From a virus, in the IMG/VR virus record IMGVR_UViG_3300046559_000956, positions 1 to 20,408 of that record: a stretch of DNA of 20,408 nucleotides. The stretch is one strand, 5' to 3'. Made by a program: the position numbers and the translations under genes. Positions 5,236 through 9,720 of this stretch are shown in pieces (positions within the stretch are counted from its first letter, which is position 1; the number at the start of each line of letters is the position of its first letter). The notes under the pieces are model-generated. The model was given only the letters and a program-made list of their open reading frames with translations. It searched no databases and was not told where the DNA came from.

Positions 5236-5252
5236 GGCCGCACGTTGTGGCC
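5236..5252 (+). promoter_or_regulatory. 5'-leader hairpin with ACGTT pentaloop (copy I)
   Basis: 6-bp stem GGCCGC/GTGGCC closing ACGTT (5242-5246). Both arms changed relative to copies A, F and G while pairing is kept, a compensatory pattern. Confidence 0.68.
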
Positions 5253-5269
5253 TAAGATAGGGTAGCACA

Positions 5270-5470
5270 ATGAAACTATACACCTTCACCGACGCTGACA
5301 ATGCATACATCTTCGGGACCGGGCCCGAGACTGTGGCAGCCAATACCGACACCGACGCCCCGGCTGACTACGCGGGCCCATGCCCCGAGTGTGCTGAAGA
5401 GATGACCCCGGACACCTGCTACCACGGCATGTGCCTGAGCTGCGCCCTGGCCATGGTGGGCGAGTACTAG
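5270..5470 (+). CDS. Small zinc-ribbon-like protein (66 aa)
   Basis: A 66-residue acidic protein. The N-terminal half (MKLYTFTDADNAYIFGTG) looks like two short strands. The C-terminal half carries CPECAEEMTPDTC (38-50) and CLSC (55-58), with His52 between, a likely single zinc site. The ATG follows ATAGGGTAGCACA. It resembles the 89-aa zinc-ribbon protein upstream only in cysteine pattern, so the cluster may hold a small family of zinc micro-proteins. Own promoter copy I and leader hairpin. Function unknown. Confidence 0.75.
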   Translation: MKLYTFTDADNAYIFGTGPETVAANTDTDAPADYAGPCPECAEEMTPDTCYHGMCLSCALAMVGEY

Positions 5471-5496
5471 GCCCGCTAAAAAAGTACGGTAGGCAC

Positions 5497-5525
5497 GCAA
5501 CACAACGGGCGTGCCTGCCGATACC
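5497..5525 (+). promoter_or_regulatory. Promoter copy J
   Basis: GCAACAC, 16 bp, GATACC. Here the inverted repeat is shifted upstream: GGTAGGCACGC (5488-5498) pairs with GCGTGCCTGCC (5509-5519), one wobble, enclosing the -35 side instead of the -10. An A-tract (5478-5483) lies upstream. Confidence 0.7.
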
Positions 5526-5534
5526 TTCTAGTGT

Positions 5535-5553
5535 GTGGCGCACATCGCGCCGC
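5535..5553 (+). promoter_or_regulatory. 5'-leader hairpin with ACATC pentaloop (copy J)
   Basis: 7-bp stem GTGGCGC/GCGCCGC (one wobble) closing ACATC (5542-5546), 17 nt from the -10. Confidence 0.65.
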
Positions 5554-5569
5554 CAGCGAGGGTAGCACA

Positions 5570-5740
5570 ATGAAGATGACCACCAGCCAACGCATCAGCC
5601 AAATCCAAGCCCAGATTGACCGCGCCATTGACCTGCGCCACCGCGCCGAGTTTGAGGGCATGTACGAGGCCGCCAGCCAGCTGGCCGACTTTGAGACCCG
5701 GGCCCGGGCTGAGGTGCAGCGACTCCTAAAGACGCTGTGA
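5570..5740 (+). CDS. Small coiled-coil protein (56 aa)
   Basis: A 56-residue protein that appears to be an antiparallel helical pair: ISQIQAQIDRAIDLRHRAE (residues 9-27) and a second helix from 30 to 55 ending in EVQRLLKTL, rich in Ala, Gln, Arg and Glu with heptad-like spacing. The ATG follows CGAGGGTAGCACA, the sequence exactly complementary to the terminator loop at 2211-2220. It is the last gene of the uniformly spaced cluster before the 270-nt gap. No family recognised; dimerisation is likely from the helix pattern. Confidence 0.72.
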   Translation: MKMTTSQRISQIQAQIDRAIDLRHRAEFEGMYEAASQLADFETRARAEVQRLLKTL

Positions 5741-5754
5741 CCTGACACGGTAAA

Positions 5755-5773
5755 GGGCCCAGTCAGAGGGCCC
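5755..5773 (+). terminator. GGGCCC hairpin after the 56-aa gene, possible terminator
   Basis: Two copies of GGGCCC (5755-5760, 5768-5773) flank a 7-nt spacer and can pair as a 6-bp all-GC stem, 14 nt after the stop codon. No U-tract follows, so intrinsic termination is uncertain; it may only stabilise the mRNA 3' end. Confidence 0.35.
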
Positions 5774-5779
5774 ACACCG

Positions 5780-5818
5780 CACGTGTGCCAGCGCCAGGTG
5801 CCACGTGTGCCTGCGCCA
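5780..5818 (+). repeat. Tandem direct repeats (iteron-like), spaced 22 bp
   Basis: CACGTGTGCCAGCGCCA (5780-5796) and CACGTGTGCCTGCGCCA (5802-5818) are identical at 16 of 17 positions and repeat every 22 bp, two helical turns. Degenerate GCCAGCGCC-type units continue to about 5860. A third copy lies at 6779-6795. Such phased repeats suit a protein-binding array such as a replication origin or operator. Confidence 0.55.
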
Positions 5819-5903
5819 ATGCCAGGGCCATGCCAAGTTACTTGCCAGCGCCTGCCACGCCGTGTGAGGGTAGCAGACGCGGCTGTGGGGGGAATCCTGA
5901 CCG

Positions 5904-5962
5904 CACTAGGGAGCGCCCAAGGCCGGTGTTTTGCACCAGACCCTAGTGGTAGGGCGCTTTTC
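5904..5962 (+). promoter_or_regulatory. Attenuator-like switch upstream of the 126-aa gene
   Basis: Two interleaved inverted repeats. CACTAGGG (5904-5911) pairs with CCCTAGTG (5941-5948). AGCGCCC (5912-5918) pairs with GGGCGCT (5952-5958), which is followed by TTTT as in an intrinsic terminator. A small GGTG/CACC hairpin sits between. The order a-b-a'-b' makes the two stems mutually exclusive or, less likely, a pseudoknot, because no nucleotide separates a from b. The start codon lies 47 nt beyond the T-run. Confidence 0.5.
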
Positions 5963-6009
5963 AAGGTATTGACGAATTCCACGATTCCACCTTCTCAAGG
6001 GCTGCCCAC

Positions 6010-6390
6010 ATGGCGCGCGATAAGACACCCAAGGCCGAGATTACCGTCGCACCCAGTGTGGCCCATGGCGTGCAAATCATGCGTCGCCACGTGGCCACCG
6101 CTGCCCGGGCCGAGTTCAGCGGCAAGGTGCAACGGCCACGCAACTACGCGGCTCTATTGAGTGAGGTGTGGGGCATGGCTGAAGACTTGATTCTATCCGT
6201 CAAACTGTCCGACGAGCCACTGCCTCGCAAGGTGGGCATGCTGCGCGACCTAACCAAGCTACTGCCTGCGCTCGACAAGGCCGAAAGCCGCCACCGCGTG
6301 CACATTGGCAAGCGCGTGGTGCAAGACATGACGGACCATGACCTGGAGCGGGCTGTCAGTGAACTGTTGAAGCGCAAAAAAGACACGTGA
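6010..6390 (+). CDS. Hypothetical helical protein (126 aa)
   Basis: A 126-residue basic, almost entirely helical protein with a basic N-terminus (MARDKTPKAEI) and a Lys/Arg-rich C-terminus (ELLKRKKDT). The middle (LPRKVGMLRDLTKLLPALDKAESRHRVH) is an amphipathic helix with charged faces. The size and character would allow a small terminase subunit or another DNA-binding protein, but no helix-turn-helix can be pointed to and the gene is 3.5 kb from the large subunit. Its leader is different from the others: no ACRTY hairpin, the ribosome-binding region is CTCAAGGG, and a putative attenuator precedes it, so its control probably differs from its neighbours. Confidence 0.72.
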   Translation: MARDKTPKAEITVAPSVAHGVQIMRRHVATAARAEFSGKVQRPRNYAALLSEVWGMAEDLILSVKLSDEPLPRKVGMLRDLTKLLPALDKAESRHRVHIGKRVVQDMTDHDLERAVSELLKRKKDT

Positions 6391-6394
6391 GCAC

Positions 6395-6423
6395 GCAACA
6401 CTTTGCGGGGTCGTGCCGATAAT
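6395..6423 (+). promoter_or_regulatory. Promoter copy K, orphan (no gene directly downstream)
   Basis: GCAACAC, 16 bp, GATAAT, with an AAAAAAGACACGTGAGCAC flank like copies A and D. A hairpin GGTGC/GCGCC (6435-6439 with 6448-6452) sits at the usual leader position, but its 8-nt loop is AGCTGTCG instead of ACRTY. No AGGGTAGCACA and no convincing ORF follow. Confidence 0.7.
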
Positions 6424-6429
6424 TATAGG

Positions 6430-6560
6430 TGTGGGGTGCAGCTGTCGGCGCCCGGATGAAGCAAAGGACGGGGGGGCCCTACTGGGGGTACCTACCAAGG
6501 GGGGAGTATTGGACGGCGCCGGCGCGGGCGCGCCCGATTCCCCCTGAGAGTTTATGTGTG
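6430..6560 (+). ncRNA. Candidate structured non-coding RNA from promoter K
   Basis: Downstream of copy K the sequence is G-rich with runs of 7, 5 and 6 G (about 6470-6504) that could form a quadruplex. It then folds into a strong hairpin: GGGGGAGT (6500-6507) pairs with ATTCCCCC (6537-6544) around a GC-only core that includes the palindrome CGGGCGCGCCCG (6525-6536). The 37-codon frame at 6456-6569 has no ribosome-binding site and an odd composition, so a structured RNA is the better reading. Untested. Confidence 0.35.
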
Positions 6561-6565
6561 GCGAG

Positions 6566-6688
6566 TTAGTAACGACCCTGTGATTTCATAATAGAAAATA
6601 ACAAAACAATGCCTGTGACCAGCAAAGGCAACGACACAACGAGAACGACCCACGTCAACATGAGATAGTAATACAGTGCCCGCGCCAA
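6566..6688 (-). CDS. Possible micro membrane protein (31-40 aa)
   Basis: The frame from ATG 6661 (31 aa) or TTG 6688 (40 aa) encodes one clear transmembrane helix (WVVLVVSLPLLVTGIVLLF) followed by a short basic tail (IMKSQGRY). No good ribosome-binding site is visible for either start, so expression is doubtful. The helix length and positive-inside tail are nevertheless typical of a single-span phage protein. It follows the small frame at 6695-6817 with a 6-nt gap, which fits a two-gene unit antisense to the gene-poor region. Confidence 0.35.
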   Translation of the reverse strand: MARALYYYLMLTWVVLVVSLPLLVTGIVLLFSIMKSQGRY

Positions 6689-6694
6689 ATCCGT

Positions 6695-6817
6695 CTACAA
6701 GCGCCGCGTCACAAAGCCCTCAAAAAGCGCCCAGCAAACGCAACAATCGACCGCCTCCCTGACGCGCCGCCCCTCGACCACGTGTGCCAACGCCAGTAGA
6801 ACAGTCAGCAGACCCAA
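6695..6817 (-). CDS. Possible small Cys-rich hydrophobic protein (40 aa)
   Basis: An open frame of 40 codons from TTG 6817. It starts with a signal-like hydrophobic stretch (LLTVLLALAHVVEG), continues with a basic turn (RRVRE) and ends with VDCCVCWALFEGFV. There is no convincing ribosome-binding site, and an overlapping frame from ATG 6867 stops after 20 codons nearby. The stop lies 6 nt before the next possible small membrane protein. I list it because 6391-6865 has no other coding candidate; it may be chance. Confidence 0.25.
   Translation of the reverse strand: MGLLTVLLALAHVVEGRRVREAVDCCVCWALFEGFVTRRL
6779..6795 (+). repeat. Third copy of the CACGTGTGCC repeat
   Basis: CACGTGTGCCAACGCCA differs at only one or two positions from the pair at 5780-5818, about 1 kb away. 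The gene-poor segments on both sides of the 126-aa gene therefore share a motif. Confidence 0.5.
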
Positions 6818-6865
6818 GGTGCCGCCGTTGCGACGCCGCCTTTACTCTTGAGCAGGAGTTTGACC

Positions 6866-7099
6866 ATGACCCGAGACAAAGACCGTGACGACCAACTCAA
6901 CACCCTCGTCAACGCCATGCTAAGCATCCGCGACGTGCTCGCTGACGCCTACAATTTTCAGGTGCGCCTCATCACCGACGACATCGAGCTGTTGCGCCAC
7001 ACCCTCGAGGACGAGGAGTTCGATAAGGAGTTCGAGGGCCTAGGCGAAAACCCCCTCGAGGACGCGCCCACGGAGCCGGCGCCCAAAAAGCACGACTAG
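6866..7099 (+). CDS. Small acidic protein (77 aa)
   Basis: A 77-residue acidic protein. The N-terminal two thirds are helical (DDQLNTLVNAMLSIRDVLADAY and ITDDIELLRHTLEDEEF); the C-terminus is disordered, Glu/Pro-rich and ends in PAPKKHD. The ATG at 6866 follows AGGAG with 7-nt spacing, a canonical ribosome-binding site unlike the AGGGTAG type of the left cluster, which suggests that a different expression class begins here. An in-frame TTG at 6848 would extend it by 6 residues but lacks support. No family recognised. Confidence 0.72.
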   Translation: MTRDKDRDDQLNTLVNAMLSIRDVLADAYNFQVRLITDDIELLRHTLEDEEFDKEFEGLGENPLEDAPTEPAPKKHD

Positions 7100-7179
7100 G
7101 CACGTGTTCTGGCTCAAAGTGCGGCCTCTGGCCCAAAACGCCTTGACGCATCGCATGGGCGCCTGCTAGGGCCAAACCC

Positions 7180-7383
7180 ATGAAAATCACCGTAGACCTC
7201 GAGCAAGACCCCAAAATGCCCATCGCCATCGCTTCACACGGCCAGGGCGAAGGGCGGGCCTCTGCCAAGATTTGCCTCAAAACCCTCAAAGTGCTCAAGA
7301 GCCGCAACTTTTCCGGCTCCCAGCTCATGGCCATCGAGCAAATTGTGACACCTCTTGCCAAGGCCAAGCCCCTCAAGCTATGA
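7180..7383 (+). CDS. Hypothetical small protein (67 aa)
   Basis: A 67-residue basic protein starting MKITVDLEQDPKMPIAIAS, with a beta-like N-terminus and a helical basic C-terminal half (KICLKTLKVLKSRNFSG, PLAKAKPLKL). The upstream TAGGG is weak and 8 nt from the ATG, so the start is moderately supported. It lies 80 nt after the acidic 77-aa protein; the opposite charges would allow an interaction, which is speculation. No family recognised. Confidence 0.6.
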   Translation: MKITVDLEQDPKMPIAIASHGQGEGRASAKICLKTLKVLKSRNFSGSQLMAIEQIVTPLAKAKPLKL

Positions 7384-7505
7384 GGCTTCTTGAGGGTGCG
7401 GGCTGTTTTCGGTGCCTTCAGGGCCCCCAGTCCGTGGGGCGCCGGATCTAGGCCAGCCTGCACCCTCACCCCTCAACAATACCGTGCAAGCGGTTGCGTC
7501 GCCGC

Positions 7506-7531
7506 TATACTCTCCCCATGTGCAAGGGGAG
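7506..7531 (+). promoter_or_regulatory. TATACT box and RBS-sequestering hairpin
   Basis: TATACT (7506-7511) is the best housekeeping-like -10 here, but no clear -35 lies 17 bp upstream. CTCCCC (7512-7517) pairs perfectly with GGGGAG (7526-7531), burying the GGGGAGG ribosome-binding site of the next gene. Transcripts starting about 7 nt after the box would lack the 5' arm and leave the site free; read-through RNA would hide it. Confidence 0.5.
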
Positions 7532-7536
7532 GTTCT

Positions 7537-7614
7537 ATGGTCGGATGGGTTATCGTTGTGTTGTGGGTTGCCTTGCTAATCCTCGGTGCGCGGGGTGGCT
7601 CTTGGCGTACCTGA
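7537..7614 (+). CDS. Single-span micro membrane protein (25 aa)
   Basis: Twenty-five residues that are almost all transmembrane helix (MVGWVIVVLWVALLILGA) with a short basic C-terminus (RGGSWRT). The start is well supported by GGGGAGG four nt upstream, the strongest ribosome-binding site in the region, itself inside a hairpin. Its 3' end overlaps the converging minus-strand gene by 39 nt. Small single-span proteins under tight translational control are often holins, antiholins or membrane regulators in phages. This is a hypothesis; size excludes homology evidence. Confidence 0.6.
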   Translation: MVGWVIVVLWVALLILGARGGSWRT

Positions 7615-7896
7615 GCGTGGCCCTGGTGACCTTTCGTCCTGAGTACGCCCAGAGGCGCCAGTCGATGGCCCAGCTGGTGCGCCTAGCAAGGCCGCCACCA
7701 CCGCTTGTTCAAATTTGCCCAGTGCCCGGCCCAGGCGCATGATTTCTTGCTCCACGGCCAACCGCTCGCCGGGCGCCGCCGTGACCCGGTGCCGATGCAG
7801 CATGTCGGCGTGATGCTTCAACGAGGCGCACACGGCCACCGCCTCGTCGCCATTGAGCGCCAGCTGTAGCCGCAAAGTCCCTTTGGGCATCTTCAC
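7576..7896 (-). CDS. Hypothetical protein (106 aa), last of minus cassette
   Basis: A 106-residue protein starting at GTG 7896 (or ATG 7890). GGGGGTAG, containing the upstream gene's stop, lies 3 nt before the GTG and supports that start. Residues 1-75 are helical (AVAVCASLKHHADMLH, LAVEQEIMRLGRALGKF) and may form a coiled coil. The C-terminus is disordered (Gly/Ser/Pro/Arg-rich, ending in PRATPRTED). It follows two tiny membrane proteins in the same direction, the order expected for a lysis-like cassette, though no spanin or endolysin motif is visible. No family recognised. Confidence 0.65.
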   Translation of the reverse strand: MKMPKGTLRLQLALNGDEAVAVCASLKHHADMLHRHRVTAAPGERLAVEQEIMRLGRALGKFEQAVVAALLGAPAGPSTGASGRTQDERSPGPRSGTPRATPRTED

Positions 7897-7899
7897 GGC

Positions 7900-7974
7900 C
7901 TACCCCCTGTCGAGCAAAAAGACGGTGAAGCAAATGACGCCCACCGAACAGAAGAAAGCTGTGGGCCAATCCAT
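7900..7974 (-). CDS. Micro membrane protein (24 aa), coupled
   Basis: Twenty-four residues forming one hydrophobic segment (TAFFCSVGVICFTVFLL) with ends MDWP and DRG. The ATG overlaps the TGA of the upstream membrane protein (TGATG at 7972-7976), the usual arrangement for translational coupling, and its stop lies in the GGGGGTAG ribosome-binding site of the next gene. Position between two coupled genes is the main argument that it is real. Function unknown; it may pair with the 47-aa membrane protein, as small holin-antiholin sets do. Confidence 0.5.
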   Translation of the reverse strand: MDWPTAFFCSVGVICFTVFLLDRG

Positions 7975-8117
7975 CAGTTGCCCATAAGCTTTCTGAGCAT
8001 GGCGCCGGCGGCCGCGCCCACATTGGGGGCAAGCCAGGCCAAAAGCTGCAGGGTCAAGACGCCCGCCACCACAAGACACACACCCCGAGCCATCAAAACG
8101 GCCACACGTTCACTCAT
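7974..8117 (-). CDS. Small membrane protein (47 aa), holin-like candidate
   Basis: A 47-residue protein with a short polar N-terminus (MSERVAVLMAR), one transmembrane helix (GVCLVVAGVLTLQLLAWLA, residues 12-30), an Ala/Gly-rich linker and a basic C-terminus (LRKLMGN). The ATG at 8117 is preceded by TAGGAGGGG at 4 nt, a strong ribosome-binding site; a longer frame upstream runs inside the 173-aa gene and is rejected. Size and topology fit a class III-like holin or a membrane anchor, but no sequence family is recognised. Confidence 0.65.
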   Translation of the reverse strand: MSERVAVLMARGVCLVVAGVLTLQLLAWLAPNVGAAAGAMLRKLMGN

Positions 8118-8127
8118 CACACCCCTC

Positions 8128-8649
8128 CTACTTACGCTTGCGCTCGAGCGCCAAAAGACGGTCTTCCACCCGAGCAATGAAGTCAAACACCTTGGCGAGC
8201 CGCTCGCCCAGGCGCTCTTTGACGGCCGCAAGTTCGACTGCCGACGCCACACCCTGGGCCAAGGGCGCCTCCTGGCTCTTCTGAGCGCCGAGCTCCTCCA
8301 CCTTTTGCATCAGCGTGATGACGTGGCCCTCGAGCGCCGACAGGCGCTTTGTGAGGTGGTCTGGCGGTTGCGGCGCCGCTTTGAGCTCTGGGGGCCCGGC
8401 CGACGCCACCAGGGGCGCGCCTTCCTGCTCGGGTAAAAGGTCGCGGAGCGCCTCAAAGGGGATTCTGTGGCCGACCTGGGGCGCGTCCGGGCTATGGCGT
8501 ACAAGGCGGCCGAGCTCGTCCAAAAGAAACTTGCCCGTCTGCCTGTCCCAGCCCGGGTTGTAGTGCTTGCCCCGGGCAAAAGCCTCATGGGCAAACCTGA
8601 GCCCCATCAGCGCGTGCGCCCACTCCTTGGCTCCGAATTTCAACCTCAT
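8128..8649 (-). CDS. Hypothetical protein with C-terminal coiled coil (173 aa)
   Basis: A 173-residue protein, first gene of the leftward cassette. The N-terminal 65 residues (MRLKFGAKEWAHALMGL, HYNPGWDRQTGKFLL) form a small globular domain with many aromatics. A Pro-rich linker follows (about 70-95). Two heptad stretches, LSALEGHVITLMQKVEEL and LGERLAKVFDFIARVEDRLLAL, make a coiled coil to the basic end ERKRK. The ATG at 8649 has GGGGGG 5 nt upstream; ATG 8706 would add 19 residues with weaker support. It stands divergent to the acetyltransferase gene. Coiled-coil ends suit a virion or scaffold-type oligomer, but the role is unknown. Confidence 0.68.
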   Translation of the reverse strand: MRLKFGAKEWAHALMGLRFAHEAFARGKHYNPGWDRQTGKFLLDELGRLVRHSPDAPQVGHRIPFEALRDLLPEQEGAPLVASAGPPELKAAPQPPDHLTKRLSALEGHVITLMQKVEELGAQKSQEAPLAQGVASAVELAAVKERLGERLAKVFDFIARVEDRLLALERKRK

Positions 8650-8741
8650 GTTGGCCCCCCAAGGCCCGCCGTACCACCTGTGTCCCGCAAGAGGCAAGAC
8701 CGCCATTTGGGCCGCCGCCAGGGGCGTGGTACGGTCTGGCC

Positions 8742-9398
8742 ATGAGCGACCGACCTGCCGCGACCCGTACGGGCCTAGCCTGGCAAAACACTGTGGTGCG
8801 CGAGTACAACGCCGCCGAGGCCCGCCGCGAGCGCCGGGAATTTAACAAAAAGCTGCGCGAGCAGGCCCGGGCCCGAGGCAAGTTTGACCCGCCGACCCCC
8901 GTCTCCATCCGGCCCATCAACATCGACGACGCCTCCCACGTCATCGACAGCTGGATTCGCAGCTTTAGGCCCAGCCCCACCGTGGGCCCTGTGGAATCGG
9001 CCGTATTCCACATCGAGCAGCGGGCCCGCATCAACCGGCTCATCAGCCGAAGCAAGACGTTCATGGCCTGCGACGCCGTGGACAAAAAGCTGATTCGCGG
9101 CTGGATCGTCTTTGAGCCGCCCAAAGCGGCCGAACACGCCCCGGTGGTGCATTTTGTCTGCGTCCACCCAAGCTATCAGCTGCAGGGCATCGGCACGGCT
9201 TTGGTGAATTTGGCCAAACAAACCCACCCAGACCCGGAAGCGCCCATGTGGTGTACCCACGACACCAGCCCCATGCGCCATATCCGGCCCAAGTGGAATT
9301 TGCTCTACAATCCGTATCTACTCGAGCTCGACTACTCGCAGCCCACCAAGGCTCAAAAGGGCATCGCCCAAGGAGCAATGAACTTCTATGGCTTTTAA
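8742..9398 (+). CDS. GNAT-family N-acetyltransferase
   Basis: A 218-residue protein. After a charged helical N-terminal extension of about 50 residues (REYNAAEARRERREFNKKL) comes a GNAT domain starting VSIRPINIDDASHV. The acetyl-CoA pyrophosphate loop is visible as VCVHPSYQLQGIGTALVNLA (residues 139-158, Q/RxxGxG/A pattern). The enzyme should transfer an acetyl group from acetyl-CoA to an amine; the substrate is not evident. It opens the rightward late operon and overlaps the next gene by 11 nt. No ribosome-binding site precedes the ATG, but TACGGT ends 6 nt before it, so a leaderless transcript is possible. Acetyltransferases near terminase genes occur in several phages with unknown targets. 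Confidence 0.82.
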   Translation: MSDRPAATRTGLAWQNTVVREYNAAEARRERREFNKKLREQARARGKFDPPTPVSIRPINIDDASHVIDSWIRSFRPSPTVGPVESAVFHIEQRARINRLISRSKTFMACDAVDKKLIRGWIVFEPPKAAEHAPVVHFVCVHPSYQLQGIGTALVNLAKQTHPDPEAPMWCTHDTSPMRHIRPKWNLLYNPYLLELDYSQPTKAQKGIAQGAMNFYGF

Positions 9399-9720
9399 CG
9401 ACCCGGTAACGCTGTCTTACGTCGCTTTTCGCCAACACGTGAACCTCGGCGGCGAATCCTCGCGCACCCTGAGCCGCCAAGGGGCCCTGTGCACCCTGGA
9501 ATTGCTGCCCAATGGCATGATTCGGGTGCAAAAGCTGGGCAAAACCTTCTTTGTGGCCTCAGTCGTGATTGAAAGCTGCGAAGCGGCCGAAAATCAGCCC
9601 AAAACGGCCCCAAACACCGTTACCGGCTCATCAAAAGGCGCCAAAAGCGGCAAAAGAGCCCATTTGGAGCCCGATATGAGCCGGGCCGACGCGATTTTGG
9701 CCGAATTGGGCCACAAGTGA
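9388..9720 (+). CDS. Hypothetical protein (110 aa) upstream of terminase
   Basis: A 110-residue protein. The N-terminal 60 residues look beta-rich and may bind DNA (SRQGALCTLELLPNGMIRVQKLGKTFFVASVVIE reads like a three-stranded sheet, split here by turns). The second half is a basic, disordered linker (KTAPNTVTGSSKGAKSGKRA) followed by a short acidic helix (SRADAILAELGHK). The ATG lies inside the acetyltransferase end (GGAGCAATGAACTTCTATGG context, AGGAG 16 nt upstream). The position two genes before the large terminase and the basic tail make a small terminase or DNA-packaging accessory possible, not demonstrated. Confidence 0.68.
   Translation: MAFNDPVTLSYVAFRQHVNLGGESSRTLSRQGALCTLELLPNGMIRVQKLGKTFFVASVVIESCEAAENQPKTAPNTVTGSSKGAKSGKRAHLEPDMSRADAILAELGHK

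Noticed and set aside
5783-6160. Open frame across the 5741-6009 gap
   Set aside because: It runs through the repeats and the attenuator-like element and into the 126-aa gene in another frame; Pro/Arg/Cys-rich and without start support. A lone GAGGGTAGC at about 5867 has no start codon in suitable range.
6456-6569. ORF of 37 aa after promoter copy K
   Set aside because: No ribosome-binding site, unusual Arg/Pro/Gly composition and passage through a strong GC fold make it unlikely as a gene.
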